This document shows, piece by piece, positions 43,589-52,963 of a stretch of 64,000 nt of DNA. The notes beneath the pieces were generated by a model. That model worked only from the letters and a program-made list of their open reading frames with translations, did not search any database and had not been told where the DNA came from. The stretch's first letter is position 1. Every line of letters begins with the position of its first letter. This DNA is from JAUNBG01 sp964442735 (lineage in GTDB: Bacteria; Planctomycetota; Planctomycetia; Pirellulales; Thermoguttaceae). Location of the stretch: the NCBI GenBank assembly GCA_964442735.1, contig CAYUAP010000011.1:1-64000 (forward strand), written 5' to 3'. The translations under genes and the position numbers were made by a program.

Positions 43589-43667
43589 TATTATTGTTTT
43601 ATTATTATCGTTCTGTTATTATGTAGAGTATAACTTAAAATATACAAAAAAAAGCAATGGAAATATC

Positions 43668-45335
43668 ATGAAAACAAATTACACACGAAGAAAATTTCTT
43701 CAAATTGGAACAACCACATTAACGACATTGGGAATGGGAACGGTTCCATTAATCACAACAATTCGGGGAGACGGTATTTCAAACGATTCCAACTGGACCA
43801 GAATTGACTCCGGGAAGCGGACCTGGAATCTCAGTATCTCCTTGAGCATGTATATGAAAGATCCCTCCCTGGCGGACGAATGGCAAAATGCGGGAATTAC
43901 AGATCTGTGGCCTAGTATTTATCATCCGGGCATCTATACCTTTCCCTGGAATATATTGGACGAACAGAGTCGTAAACTAAAAGATAAAGGATTTCGGGTC
44001 CATTGGATTGGTTTACCACTCGGACATCCGAAATCGGTTATTCGTAAAGATGGTAAAATAATTAATGCCGATGACCATGGTGGATTACCTAGTGGTTATG
44101 GTAAACCGGCCATTCATTTTTCCGGAAAAGAAAATTGGGGCGTCTCTCTTCATTCACCAATGGACAAAATAAACGCAAAATTCATGCGGGAAATAGAAGC
44201 ACATTACGGTGCCTGTGATCTTTTTCTGGATGATGATTTCCGTCTGGAAGCGAATCCCTATGGGCTCGGCGGATGTATCTGTCCGGAATGTAAAGCGGAA
44301 TTCCTAAAATACAGCGGTCTTCCGGAATCACGTTGGGAAGAAGTCCTGAATGATTTGAAACAAAATCGATTCACACCATTACTGCGATATTGGGTCGATT
44401 TCTTGTGTAATAAATTGACCGATTGTTTTCGACTAATGCAAAAGGCGGCTCCTAAAATCGATCTGGGTATTATGATCATGTATCTCGGCATGGAACGAGC
44501 CGGAATTCGACTGGATGACTATCGTAACACATTGTTTCGTGTCGGTGAAATGATGTTCGGCGATAATATGTTCGATCAACTGAAATACAAAATGGACGAA
44601 CTTTACAGTGTATTGATTCATCGTCGCTTCGCAGCTCCGGGGCGGGCTTTCAGTGAAACGACCATGTATCCGGCCAAAACATTGGCACTCTCAAAAGAAA
44701 ACATGGCGGCCAAACTAACAATATCAACGATTACAGATGTACGTAATACGATATTCATGACAGGGGATGCTCCAATTCCTGCGGAATACTGGCGTTATTT
44801 TAAGGATCGAATCGGACATGAATCCCGGATACACGAACAGACAGCCGGGGCCAAACCGGTCGGACCGTTTAAACATTATTGGGGCATTGACGGACGTTAT
44901 TTGACTACCAAGGGCCCCTATTCACTCTTTTTGGCAACAGGTGTTCCTTTTGAAGTCTGTAATCAACTTCCAAAGGATGGTTGGACTTTTTTGGGAGATG
45001 AAGACGCCGATGCGATAGATCGTGGTGATCTTCTATCGCCCGGTTCTGTCTGCCTGGCACGAAAAACGTCTCCTTCAAAACGATATCAGAAACTGAATGA
45101 AGAAATGGAAGATCTCTTCCGTTTTCGGAAACCACTTCTTCCTTCCTTTCAAGAAAAAGGAATACCCTATATTGAAGAAGAAACACCGGTTGTTCTCGCT
45201 TGGTATCCGGAACGAGGAAAAGTGATTCTCTGGAACGTGGAAAAAGTAGAGAAATTATTCCATTTGCGTATAGGAACAACGGTAAAGCCCGTTAAGGCAG
45301 GACCACTTCAATCGGTTCTCGTTTCACTCAATTGA
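43668..45335 (+). CDS. Tat-exported TIM-barrel glycosidase-like protein
   Basis: 555 aa. Twin-arginine signal TRRKFLQIGTTTLTTLG. A TIM-barrel-like body follows: WPSIYHPGIYTFPW, VHWIGLPLGHPKS, then FLDDDFRLEANPYGLGGCICPECKAEF, where DDD ends a strand and the CxCxxC group may bind a metal. This motif occurs in planctomycete hypothetical glycosidases related to beta-galactosidase or GH10-like barrels. The C-terminal strands (VILWNVEKVEKLFHLRIG) form a beta domain. The ribosome site is weak (TGGAA). The frame formally opens inside MITE copy 8; I chose the start at the Tat signal. Confidence 0.65.
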   Translation: MKTNYTRRKFLQIGTTTLTTLGMGTVPLITTIRGDGISNDSNWTRIDSGKRTWNLSISLSMYMKDPSLADEWQNAGITDLWPSIYHPGIYTFPWNILDEQSRKLKDKGFRVHWIGLPLGHPKSVIRKDGKIINADDHGGLPSGYGKPAIHFSGKENWGVSLHSPMDKINAKFMREIEAHYGACDLFLDDDFRLEANPYGLGGCICPECKAEFLKYSGLPESRWEEVLNDLKQNRFTPLLRYWVDFLCNKLTDCFRLMQKAAPKIDLGIMIMYLGMERAGIRLDDYRNTLFRVGEMMFGDNMFDQLKYKMDELYSVLIHRRFAAPGRAFSETTMYPAKTLALSKENMAAKLTISTITDVRNTIFMTGDAPIPAEYWRYFKDRIGHESRIHEQTAGAKPVGPFKHYWGIDGRYLTTKGPYSLFLATGVPFEVCNQLPKDGWTFLGDEDADAIDRGDLLSPGSVCLARKTSPSKRYQKLNEEMEDLFRFRKPLLPSFQEKGIPYIEEETPVVLAWYPERGKVILWNVEKVEKLFHLRIGTTVKPVKAGPLQSVLVSLN

Positions 45336-45415
45336 TATAATGCCGGAAATAAAATTTACACCTGGTAATCTGATACTTTCCTTGATTTTCTTTCTCTAAA
45401 ACCCCCAGGGATTTG

Positions 45416-45532
45416 TAACACTTAAAAACAGGAGTTGACTGGAACACGGACGTCTCGTCCATACTGTCGGGAAAACAGGTGTCTCGCCTGTTTTATTCCC
45501 CTGAATGAACTCCTAAATGAAAGTGTTGTCTA
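45416..45532. repeat. Family 2 element, copy D, flanked by 14-bp direct repeats
   Basis: Terminal inverted repeats GTAACACTT-N6-AGGAGTT and AACTCCT-N6-AAGTGTT differ from copies A and C, but the central hairpins are the same: GGACG-TCT-CGTCC (45449-45461) and AAAACAGG-tgtctcg-CCTGTTTT (45473-45495). ACCCCCAGGGATTT occurs on both sides (45402-45415 and 45533-45546). The rest of 45336-45957 shows no gene. Confidence 0.7.
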
Positions 45533-45957
45533 CCCCCAGGGATTTCGGCAGATAAAAATATCTGCCCTCCCGAAGATTCTTCCTCTTCCATTGAAATCTC
45601 CTTGAAAAACATGCACTATGAAAAACGATAACAGCCTGTTTCATACGTATAATAAATGTAGCAAATTTCAAAAGAAATGAAATTTATACACCACCTTCCG
45701 GAACTTCACTAAAAAATATTTCTGAAAAAAAGAAGGGTTCCATTTCATTTTATGGTTAAAATGTTATATTATTTTATGTAGAGTGGATTTTTCCGGGATA
45801 TCACGTACTTTTTACGTACTCGGGAAAATCATTTACAGGTATATCACAAGATTCTAAATCGACTTTTTATCTGATGGAACAAAACAGACGGAAACGTTTG
45901 TAGATTAAGTTGTGTGATCCGGTCGAAGATGAACAGAAATAAATTGGGAGGAATATA

Positions 45958-47700
45958 ATGTTTTTAAATACGCGCGCGAGTGGTGTTCTTTTACCGCTAT
46001 TTTCATTGCCCGGAATAAAATACGTTGGTTCCTTGGGTAGGCCGGCACGTCGTTTTCTCGATTTTCTGGTTTCCTCGGGACAGAGTTGGTGGCAAATGCT
46101 TCCGATCAATCCGATCGATTTCGTCAATTCTCCCTATTCCAGTTTTTCTGCCTTTGCCGGTGAACCTCTTTATATCGATCTGGAAGATCTGGTTCAACAG
46201 GATCTTCTGGATACAGAAGATCTCCTTGGTTTCGAAAACGTGGAGAATACAGATCGGGCCGACTATGCATCCGCCCGAAGAATACGAAGCGGTCTATATC
46301 GAAAAGCGTTTGAACGATTCCAAACAGGTCGTGGAGGAGATAAATATCGTGTTGTGCTGGACGCATTTCGACAGGATAATCGTAAATGGCTGTCGGATTA
46401 TATCCTGTTTTACGCTTTATCCAATATGTTTCAAACACCATCGTGGTATGAATGGCCCAAGGAATTTCGATACTACAACGATTTGGTTTCCGATGTTGAC
46501 GGCCAGTGGTCCGACCGTATTCTCTCAAATTCGGCTCTTCGTCAACAAATCGACTATGCCGAATTCAAACAGCTTCTCTTCGATGTCCAATGGCGTGAAT
46601 TCAAGCAGGAATGTAATCAGCATGGAATCAGTCTTTTGGGAGACGTTCCTATTTATGTGGGCCATTCCAGTGCGGATACCTGGGCACATCATTCGCTCTT
46701 TCAGATGGATCGAGACGGTCAGGTGGAACGTGTGGCTGGCGTTCCCGGCGGTGATAATTTCGGAGATAAAGGTCAATGTTGGAATTCTCCTCTTTATAAT
46801 TGGCAACGTCACGAAGCCACAGGCTTCTCTTGGTGGATTGATCGTATGGTTCAAACACTAAAACGATTCGATGCCGTTCGTCTCGACCATTTTATCGGAT
46901 TCTATAACTATTACAGTTTTTCAGCTACTGGGATAGACGATTCCCAAGAGCGTTCTAATGTTCAAGACCCAAATTATGAATTGGGGTGGGCTCCCGGACC
47001 ACAAAAGGCTTTTTTTGACGCCATCTTTTCCGTTCTTCCCTCCCAGTCGTTTCTGGCGGAAGATTTAGGTGTCATGAATTCCGGTGTCCACCAATTACGT
47101 GATCATTATCGACTTCCCGGAATGGAGGTCCTTCAGTTTTCCGCCGACTGGTTTCATACGAACGATCCCACCTGGAGCTGGCCAACAAACGCTGTCGTCT
47201 GTACCGGGACACATGATACCCAGCCAATTTTGGCCTGGCTTGCCGATATCGAGAAAAAAGGCCCTGCAAACCAGGGACTGACTTTCAATACGATCTGGAA
47301 GGATCTTCTCAAATATCAGAAGGAAAATGAAAAATTTATTTCTGATGATACCCTTCAAACGGAACGGTATTCCCAAATGGTTGACGGCTGGTATTATTCC
47401 GTCGTCGAATCACAAGAAATTCAAAATGTACCTAACGATACTTGTCCGGTATGTACAAAAATACGTCCTGAAATTAAAGCGTTAAAAAACGCCATCCTGC
47501 GCTGTGTACTTAATTCACGTGGCAATGTCGCTCTTCTCCCTATGCAGGATATTTTAGGGGGCGGTGAAGAAATGCGAATCAATTATCCCGGAAGTCCTAG
47601 TGGTAATTGGAGTTGGCGTCTGACGGAACCTGAACTGAATGATTCACTCGCGAAGGAATTATTGCAATTAACACAGGAGTCCAATCGATTGACTCGTTAA
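45958..47700 (+). CDS. malQ: 4-alpha-glucanotransferase (amylomaltase), GH77
   Basis: 580 aa, cytosolic, transferring alpha-1,4-glucan segments and supplying glycogen/maltodextrin metabolism. Family blocks in order: RASGVLLPLFSLPG, WWQMLPINPID (about 45), SPYSSFSAFAGEPLYIDLE, LLGDVPIYVGHSSADTW, AVRLDHFIGFYNYY (nucleophile Asp, about 310), FLAEDLGVM (acid/base Glu, about 365), CTGTHDTQPILAW, and the GEEMRINYPG...GNWSWRL end. GGAGG lies 6 nt before the ATG. It is longer than the usual 500 aa, with an insert before the last block that carries a CPVC pair. Confidence 0.95.
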   Translation: MFLNTRASGVLLPLFSLPGIKYVGSLGRPARRFLDFLVSSGQSWWQMLPINPIDFVNSPYSSFSAFAGEPLYIDLEDLVQQDLLDTEDLLGFENVENTDRADYASARRIRSGLYRKAFERFQTGRGGDKYRVVLDAFRQDNRKWLSDYILFYALSNMFQTPSWYEWPKEFRYYNDLVSDVDGQWSDRILSNSALRQQIDYAEFKQLLFDVQWREFKQECNQHGISLLGDVPIYVGHSSADTWAHHSLFQMDRDGQVERVAGVPGGDNFGDKGQCWNSPLYNWQRHEATGFSWWIDRMVQTLKRFDAVRLDHFIGFYNYYSFSATGIDDSQERSNVQDPNYELGWAPGPQKAFFDAIFSVLPSQSFLAEDLGVMNSGVHQLRDHYRLPGMEVLQFSADWFHTNDPTWSWPTNAVVCTGTHDTQPILAWLADIEKKGPANQGLTFNTIWKDLLKYQKENEKFISDDTLQTERYSQMVDGWYYSVVESQEIQNVPNDTCPVCTKIRPEIKALKNAILRCVLNSRGNVALLPMQDILGGGEEMRINYPGSPSGNWSWRLTEPELNDSLAKELLQLTQESNRLTR

Positions 47701-47771
47701 TGACAGTACTGTTTTCATCTGTAACATGACAGGATATTTGTTATAAATAAATATAAACAATACTATTTTCA

Positions 47772-47969
47772 ACAACCATTCACGAACGATTTTAGAACCA
47801 CAGATAAACACAGGTAGTCTGTCGTAAAATACAATATTTTACAATAACAAACTAAACATTTTTATCTATTATAATAAATGATTTTATCATAAAAAAGTTT
47901 ATTTGCCAAAATACTATCCGTGAAAATCAGTGTTATCCGTTGTTTCACTTGATATCCGTGAACGGTTAC
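47772..47969 (-). mobile_element. Family 1 MITE, copy 9
   Basis: 198 bp, inverted; the left end is mutated (ACAACCATTCACGAACGATT). No target duplication is visible. It is one of two copies whose L end does not face the 3' end of a flanking gene. Confidence 0.88.
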
Positions 47970-47974
47970 GATAA

Positions 47975-48175
47975 AAGATATGGTGTTGGTATTGAAAAAG
48001 GCATATTGAAAAAACATTTTTACGATATTGCCCCATCGTTTTAGAAAAGTTCTTGACCGAATGATAAAAGTCATTGGCTCAAAAAAGATGTAACAGTTCT
48101 TGATTCTTTACTTCAAGAGGTGTTATCCTATAAATTCCTTGAAGAGTTTTATACGAATTATAGTAAAGAAGAATA
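47975..48175 (+). pseudogene. Possible decayed coding remnant
   Basis: Short stretches in different frames look coding: RYGVGIEKGILKKHFYDIAPS, then VLDRMIKVIGSKK, then KDVTVLDSLLQEVLSYKF to a TAA near 48175. No family is recognised. It lies between MITE copy 9 and the next gene. Confidence 0.25.
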
Positions 48176-48190
48176 ATAAAGGAAATATAA

Positions 48191-50677
48191 ATGCAAAAGA
48201 AAATTTCTATTGGAGACAATCTGTCGCAACTCGTATTATCATTAAAATTTTGTCTATTATTTTTTATATCGGGAATACTCGTTGCGCAGGAACAGTCTGG
48301 AACAAATCTTGCCCTCGGTCGAAAATACATGCTATCGCCCAATCCCAACTATCATCTCTGTACCGACAAAGAAGATAACCTTCAGTTAACAGACGGCAAA
48401 ACGACTAAAGACTATTTCTGGACACAAAAAGGAACGGTTGGCTGGAATGGTACCGCATTTGTTGATATTCTAATTGATTTGGAAAAGATATCCCCAGTTG
48501 ATAAAATATCATTGACATCCGCCGCAGGACGGGCCGATGTTCAATGGCCACTTTTTATTCATCTATTTGTCAGTAATAATGGTAAAGAATATTACAAGGT
48601 TGGCGATATTCTCTCCCAGGATTTGCGCCGAAACGGGCCCGTAGACAACAAGAACTATTCCATTCGAAAATTTACCAGTGATTCCCTGTCCCTTCGTTGT
48701 CGTTATGTTCGTCTATTGATCAAAACATCCGGTCAATTTTTCTTTACGGATGAAATAGAAATTCTTCGCGGCTCCGATTCACAAACGGAAAAACCACTCT
48801 CCGGACGTATTATTGCATCCGCCTCAAATGATATTTCCATAAATAAAGAAGATTTTCGATTCGGTTGTAATATTGCTCAACGTTATGATATAGACTGTGA
48901 CAATCTTCGGAAATTAATCGAAAAATCATGGGAAGACAAGATCATCAAAACAGCGGAAAAGAAAACGCTCCTTGATAAACTCCAAAAAATGTACGATGAA
49001 TACACCGTTGTACAAATTCCCGATACAAAAGAATTTAAAGCAATCCTGCCTCTAAACGAAAAGCATGCCGCACTTCTGGCATTGCAATCGGAATTGTGGC
49101 GTAAAATCGATTCCCAACCGCTTTTACTCCGCCGGGTCAACTGTTGGGAATCTGGAACTCTAATTGGTCTGCCGCCCGTGGAAAAACAATATGGTCCCTT
49201 GGACCTTCTCCATGGAGAAGATCGGTTTATTGCATTGAATCTTTATAATACGACAGACGCTCCCATGAAGATTCAACTGAACATGTCCGGAAATACCAAT
49301 GGAATCTCCGTCTATAAAATACAATGGACCGATACCGCCTTTCTTGTTCCCGTTGCCTCCGCTTTTATAAAACTGGATGAAACCACCGGAAAAAGGGAAC
49401 TCGAACTATTACCGGGTATTGTTCAACAGGTTTGTTTCGTCGTTGATTCCCGCAATGTACCGCATGGTGATTATCACCTGGATATCTCCTGTCATTCCGC
49501 TACTGGTAATGAAAAGCTCAATAGTATTTCCATTCCCTATAAAATATGGCCCATTGATTATCCAAAAACGCAAACATTCATGACCGGAGGCTGGGATTAT
49601 ACCAATGGTCAAGGTTCTCTAGGTGTTAATGTAAAAAATATGGCACGATTTCTACAGTTGTGTAAAGAATTTCGTGTTAATGCCCCCTGGGCCCAAAATA
49701 GCGTTCTACTATCCTGTTTTTTTAACGAAAAGAGCCATGAAATTACTGTTGACACCAAACCCATGGAAGAATGGCTAACCAAATGGCCGAACGCTAAAGA
49801 GTATTATATATTTCTGAATGCGCCCCGAACATTTGGTGATCAGCCGATGGGTACACCCGAATTTGACGCCCACGTCGCCCAATGGGCCCAATTCTGGGAA
49901 CAATGGCTTTTAGATCACAAGTTTAATCCCAATCATTTTCATCTTCTCGTTCAGGACGAGCCCGGAGATGGTACTTCCGAACGAGTCGAAGTCATTACGG
50001 CCTGGTCCAAGGCCATACGTAAAGCGGTCAAGGGATTTACGATCTGGGAAGATCCAATTTATTCCAAACCGAACGAATTACCAGACGAATTACAAAATGT
50101 TTCGGAAATACTCTGTCCGAATCGTGTTCAATGGTATCAAAATAAAGAAGTGTTCGAGAAGTATTATCTTCCCTTAAAGGCAAAAGGAAAACGTCTCCAA
50201 TTCTATTCCTGTTCCGGTCCTTCGCGTCTGTTGGACTGCTATTACTATTATCTGCTTCAGGCTTGGGATTCGTTTCGAATCGGATCCAATGCATCCTTCT
50301 TCTGGGCACTCGGAGATGCCGGTGGAAATAATTGGAATGAATATGCCATTGCACGGACAACATATTCCCCTATGTTTTTCGATATCGATAACGCAACCAT
50401 TATCCCCGGACGTGAATTATGGGCCATAAAAACAGGAGTCCAGGATTATGAAACTCTACTACTTCTTCAAAAGTGTATAGAAAAAGTTCGAAAAGATCCA
50501 AACAGAAAAAATCAGACGAAAAAAGCGGAAATGGTATTAAACATGGGAGTCGAGGAAGTCTTAAAAAATTGTACTAAAGATTCATTTCGTGATTTAACTC
50601 CTAATTCGGATCGTGATGTCTCCGAAAATGTCCGTCATCAAATTATCGAACAGATTTATGAATTGGAAATAAAATAA
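48191..50677 (+). CDS. Exported DUF4091/GH123-like protein with N-terminal discoidin-like domain
   Basis: 828 aa. A hydrophobic signal segment (about 14-35) ends VAQEQS. Residues 38-195 resemble an F5/8 type C carbohydrate-binding domain (NLALGRKY, LTDGKTTKD, FVDILIDLEK, CRYVRLLIKTSGQFFFTDEIE). After a helical linker, a beta domain (350-470) leads to a DUF4091-type TIM barrel (480-800) with HFHLLVQDEPGDGT, whose D-E pair fits the catalytic Asp-Glu of GH123, and SCSGPSRLLDCYYYYL. AAGGA precedes the ATG. It is followed 24 bp later by a Gfo/Idh/MocA gene, so a two-gene operon is likely. It would act on N-acetylhexosamine-type or other glycans. Confidence 0.75.
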   Translation: MQKKISIGDNLSQLVLSLKFCLLFFISGILVAQEQSGTNLALGRKYMLSPNPNYHLCTDKEDNLQLTDGKTTKDYFWTQKGTVGWNGTAFVDILIDLEKISPVDKISLTSAAGRADVQWPLFIHLFVSNNGKEYYKVGDILSQDLRRNGPVDNKNYSIRKFTSDSLSLRCRYVRLLIKTSGQFFFTDEIEILRGSDSQTEKPLSGRIIASASNDISINKEDFRFGCNIAQRYDIDCDNLRKLIEKSWEDKIIKTAEKKTLLDKLQKMYDEYTVVQIPDTKEFKAILPLNEKHAALLALQSELWRKIDSQPLLLRRVNCWESGTLIGLPPVEKQYGPLDLLHGEDRFIALNLYNTTDAPMKIQLNMSGNTNGISVYKIQWTDTAFLVPVASAFIKLDETTGKRELELLPGIVQQVCFVVDSRNVPHGDYHLDISCHSATGNEKLNSISIPYKIWPIDYPKTQTFMTGGWDYTNGQGSLGVNVKNMARFLQLCKEFRVNAPWAQNSVLLSCFFNEKSHEITVDTKPMEEWLTKWPNAKEYYIFLNAPRTFGDQPMGTPEFDAHVAQWAQFWEQWLLDHKFNPNHFHLLVQDEPGDGTSERVEVITAWSKAIRKAVKGFTIWEDPIYSKPNELPDELQNVSEILCPNRVQWYQNKEVFEKYYLPLKAKGKRLQFYSCSGPSRLLDCYYYYLLQAWDSFRIGSNASFFWALGDAGGNNWNEYAIARTTYSPMFFDIDNATIIPGRELWAIKTGVQDYETLLLLQKCIEKVRKDPNRKNQTKKAEMVLNMGVEEVLKNCTKDSFRDLTPNSDRDVSENVRHQIIEQIYELEIK

Positions 50678-50701
50678 CCCTTAAAATTTAGATATCGTAT
50701 T

Positions 50702-51961
50702 ATGGAAAACAAAACAGAATCACGTAGAACGTTTATAAAAATGTTGGGATTGTTCTCGACTGGAGCATTACTTCCCGAGACAACCGGCCTTGCAAAAACA
50801 ACTCCCTGGAAAATTGCCATTCATTGGGATACTACGAATAAATCGTTAGGTAGCCATGGCCTTGAAACTGCCTTTTATGGTTTACCCAATATTGAGATCG
50901 TTGCCCATATTGACGCCAATAGTAAAGATATTGAGAAAAGAATGGAGATCACACATGCGAAACGACATTATTCGACTCTTGACGCAATGTTCAAGGAAGT
51001 CATTCCGGATATTATCGTCTTAACATCCCGGCATCCAAATGATCATTTGAATCAAATACGCCAGGCAGCGGAAAAAGGGTGCCATCTCTATTGTGAAAAA
51101 CCGTTAGTTGCTTCGTTACAGGACGCGGACAAAATCGTTGAAATTGTCAAAAAACATCATATCAAATTAACCGTAGCGCATCCACGTCGATATGATTTGG
51201 GATATATTACCATGAAAAGACTCCTGGAGTCAGGTAAAATTGGAACACCAATGACAATACAAGGATGGTCGAAAAACGATCATCGCGGAGGGGGCGAGGA
51301 TATGCTCGTACTCGGATCGCATATTTTCGATCTCTTTATCTATCTGTTCGGAGTTCCATTATCTGTATCCAGTGAAGTTTATATCCAGGACAAACCTTTT
51401 ACCAATCAGCCTTTAACCAAAACAGTAGAACCGATAGGACCAACAGCGGGAGACGACATTTTTGCGACCTTCCGATTTAAAAATGGTGTTCATGGAATCT
51501 ACGAGAGCCGCAGTAAAATCTATAGTAAAGGTGATTATCCCATGGGAATAGGTGTTATGGGGAGCAAGGGAATGTTGTCAATGCATTTTTCCGACGCGAA
51601 ACCGGATCGTCAACCACTTCGATTTGACAGTCTACCGTCTGCATCCCGAGACAATCATTTTTCAGAAGAGATCGAATTAAAAGAAGACCGTATTATTCCG
51701 GGTGCGGTTCCAATTATGGAGTCCTTTAAGGACAAAAAGAGCATTGTTCTTGGCCCGGTTTTCGCCACTGCAAGACGTTATGCTGTTTTAGACCTCATGC
51801 AGGCCATCGAAGAAGATCGACAACCAATTTGTAATGTGTTTGACGCACAAACCGTCATGGAAATGATCTATGGTGTCTATGCATCCCATCTTCAGAATAA
51901 ACCTGTTTTATTCCCTTTAACCGATCGAAAACATCCGTTGGAAAAATTTTTACAACGATAA
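50702..51961 (+). CDS. Tat-exported Gfo/Idh/MocA-family oxidoreductase
   Basis: 419 aa. Twin-arginine signal ESRRTFIKMLGLFSTGALL. The Rossmann part begins KIAIHWDTTN, lacking the usual GxGxxG, which may affect NAD binding. The catalytic-lysine motif is present as LYCEKPLVASLQDA (about 130). The C-terminal domain has GGGEDMLVLGSHIFDLFIYLFG (H and D near the substrate). It lies 24 bp after the DUF4091-like gene and is presumably co-transcribed with it. Compared with the 28154 gene, it is from a different subfamily (H-I-F-D rather than H-Q-I-D). Confidence 0.85.
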   Translation: MENKTESRRTFIKMLGLFSTGALLPETTGLAKTTPWKIAIHWDTTNKSLGSHGLETAFYGLPNIEIVAHIDANSKDIEKRMEITHAKRHYSTLDAMFKEVIPDIIVLTSRHPNDHLNQIRQAAEKGCHLYCEKPLVASLQDADKIVEIVKKHHIKLTVAHPRRYDLGYITMKRLLESGKIGTPMTIQGWSKNDHRGGGEDMLVLGSHIFDLFIYLFGVPLSVSSEVYIQDKPFTNQPLTKTVEPIGPTAGDDIFATFRFKNGVHGIYESRSKIYSKGDYPMGIGVMGSKGMLSMHFSDAKPDRQPLRFDSLPSASRDNHFSEEIELKEDRIIPGAVPIMESFKDKKSIVLGPVFATARRYAVLDLMQAIEEDRQPICNVFDAQTVMEMIYGVYASHLQNKPVLFPLTDRKHPLEKFLQR

Positions 51962-51992
51962 ACAAACCAATAAAGACAATACAATAAAACCA

Positions 51993-52240
51993 AAAGACGA
52001 GATTTTATAAAAGGAATAGCCGCGTTAGTAGTTACAATCCCAATGTATCTTCCTTGAAAGGTTTTTGGTACCTGTGATCGAATTAATATTACATTGATTG
52101 ACGCAGGAATTAGGGACGAACTTCTTGCGATTGCCTTTGGAAAAGATCAGCGATCAATAATTCTTTTTACCGCCGATCCTATCCCCAAAATGATGATGGT
52201 TCGTGAATATCGTGAATTCTATAAACTTCCACAAATTTAG
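51993..52240 (+). pseudogene. Collapsed Tat-exported gene: signal plus C-terminus only
   Basis: Codons from about 51993 read KTKRRDFIKGIAALVVTIPM, an unmistakable twin-arginine signal, then a stop. No ATG remains. From about 52092 a different frame reads LIDAGIRDELLAIAFGKDQR, then SIILFTADPIPKMMMVREYR and a stop at 52238-52240, which looks like the tail of an exported enzyme of unknown family. The middle of the gene is missing, the same pattern as at 31572. Confidence 0.5.
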
Positions 52241-52288
52241 AAAATTATGGATAATAACCGAAAACACGTAATAAAATGAAATGCTCTC

Positions 52289-52317
52289 TTGTAAAAAATG
52301 GAAATGGGATATAAAAT
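52289..52317 (+). promoter_or_regulatory. Weak predicted promoter of the GNAT gene
   Basis: TTGTAA (52289-52294), 17-bp spacer, TAAAAT (52312-52317), 56 bp upstream of the ATG. Confidence 0.3.
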
Positions 52318-52373
52318 AGTATTAGTTAAAAAGGCTTTAGAGAGCCAAATTATACGAAAGTCAGGAATCGATC

Positions 52374-52946
52374 ATGTTTTTTGATATGGACACACAAAGA
52401 ATTCAATATATCAAACGCTATGATATGTGTTTGGATTTCACCAAAACGATATTATCGCCTCCGATATTGCCTCCCGAGTACTTTTGGATATCGTGGACGC
52501 CGCAATTGACAGACGTTCACGCGCGAATACAGTATCTGGGATTTCGTGATGAATTGGACGCCCTTGTTTTTCCGTCATTTCGACGATACGATTCCTGTCT
52601 TTGTCTAGCCCATCAGATCATTGACAGTCCCGATTTTTTACCACAAGCTGCCTGGATTATAGGAAAAAAATTGGAAGACAATCAAGGGGTCTATTGTGCG
52701 GCGGTACAAACATCGCTGTTGGTAAATAGAAGGGGACAAATTCACAATATTGCGGTTCTTCCCGAGTATCGTGGACAGGGTCTCGGAAAAGCACTCCTGT
52801 TAAAATCACTGGCGGGTTTCAAACAGGTTGGTTGTCAATCCGTCGTTCTGGAAGCCACAGCGGAAAACATACCCGCCATGTGTCTGTATAAAAATACAGG
52901 TTTTTATGTTGTGAAAACAACTTTTAAAGAAACATTCCTTTTATAG
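52374..52946 (+). CDS. GNAT-family N-acetyltransferase
   Basis: 190 aa. The C-terminal half is a GNAT domain: HNIAVLPEYRGQGLGKALL (motif A with Q/R-x-x-G-x-G/A for acetyl-CoA phosphate) and ENIPAMCLYKNTGFYVV (motif B). The N-terminal 90 residues are unassigned but rich in aromatic residues. AGGA lies 7 nt before the ATG; a second ATG is four codons in. It precedes the M16-type gene by 17 bp and is probably co-transcribed. The acceptor is unknown. Confidence 0.85.
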   Translation: MFFDMDTQRIQYIKRYDMCLDFTKTILSPPILPPEYFWISWTPQLTDVHARIQYLGFRDELDALVFPSFRRYDSCLCLAHQIIDSPDFLPQAAWIIGKKLEDNQGVYCAAVQTSLLVNRRGQIHNIAVLPEYRGQGLGKALLLKSLAGFKQVGCQSVVLEATAENIPAMCLYKNTGFYVVKTTFKETFLL

Positions 52947-52963
52947 TAATTTTAAAGAACGTA

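Noticed and set aside
43581..43667. Upstream part of the open frame of the 43668 gene
   Set aside because: These codons derive from the MITE end and its target duplication; the Tat signal marks the real start at 43668.
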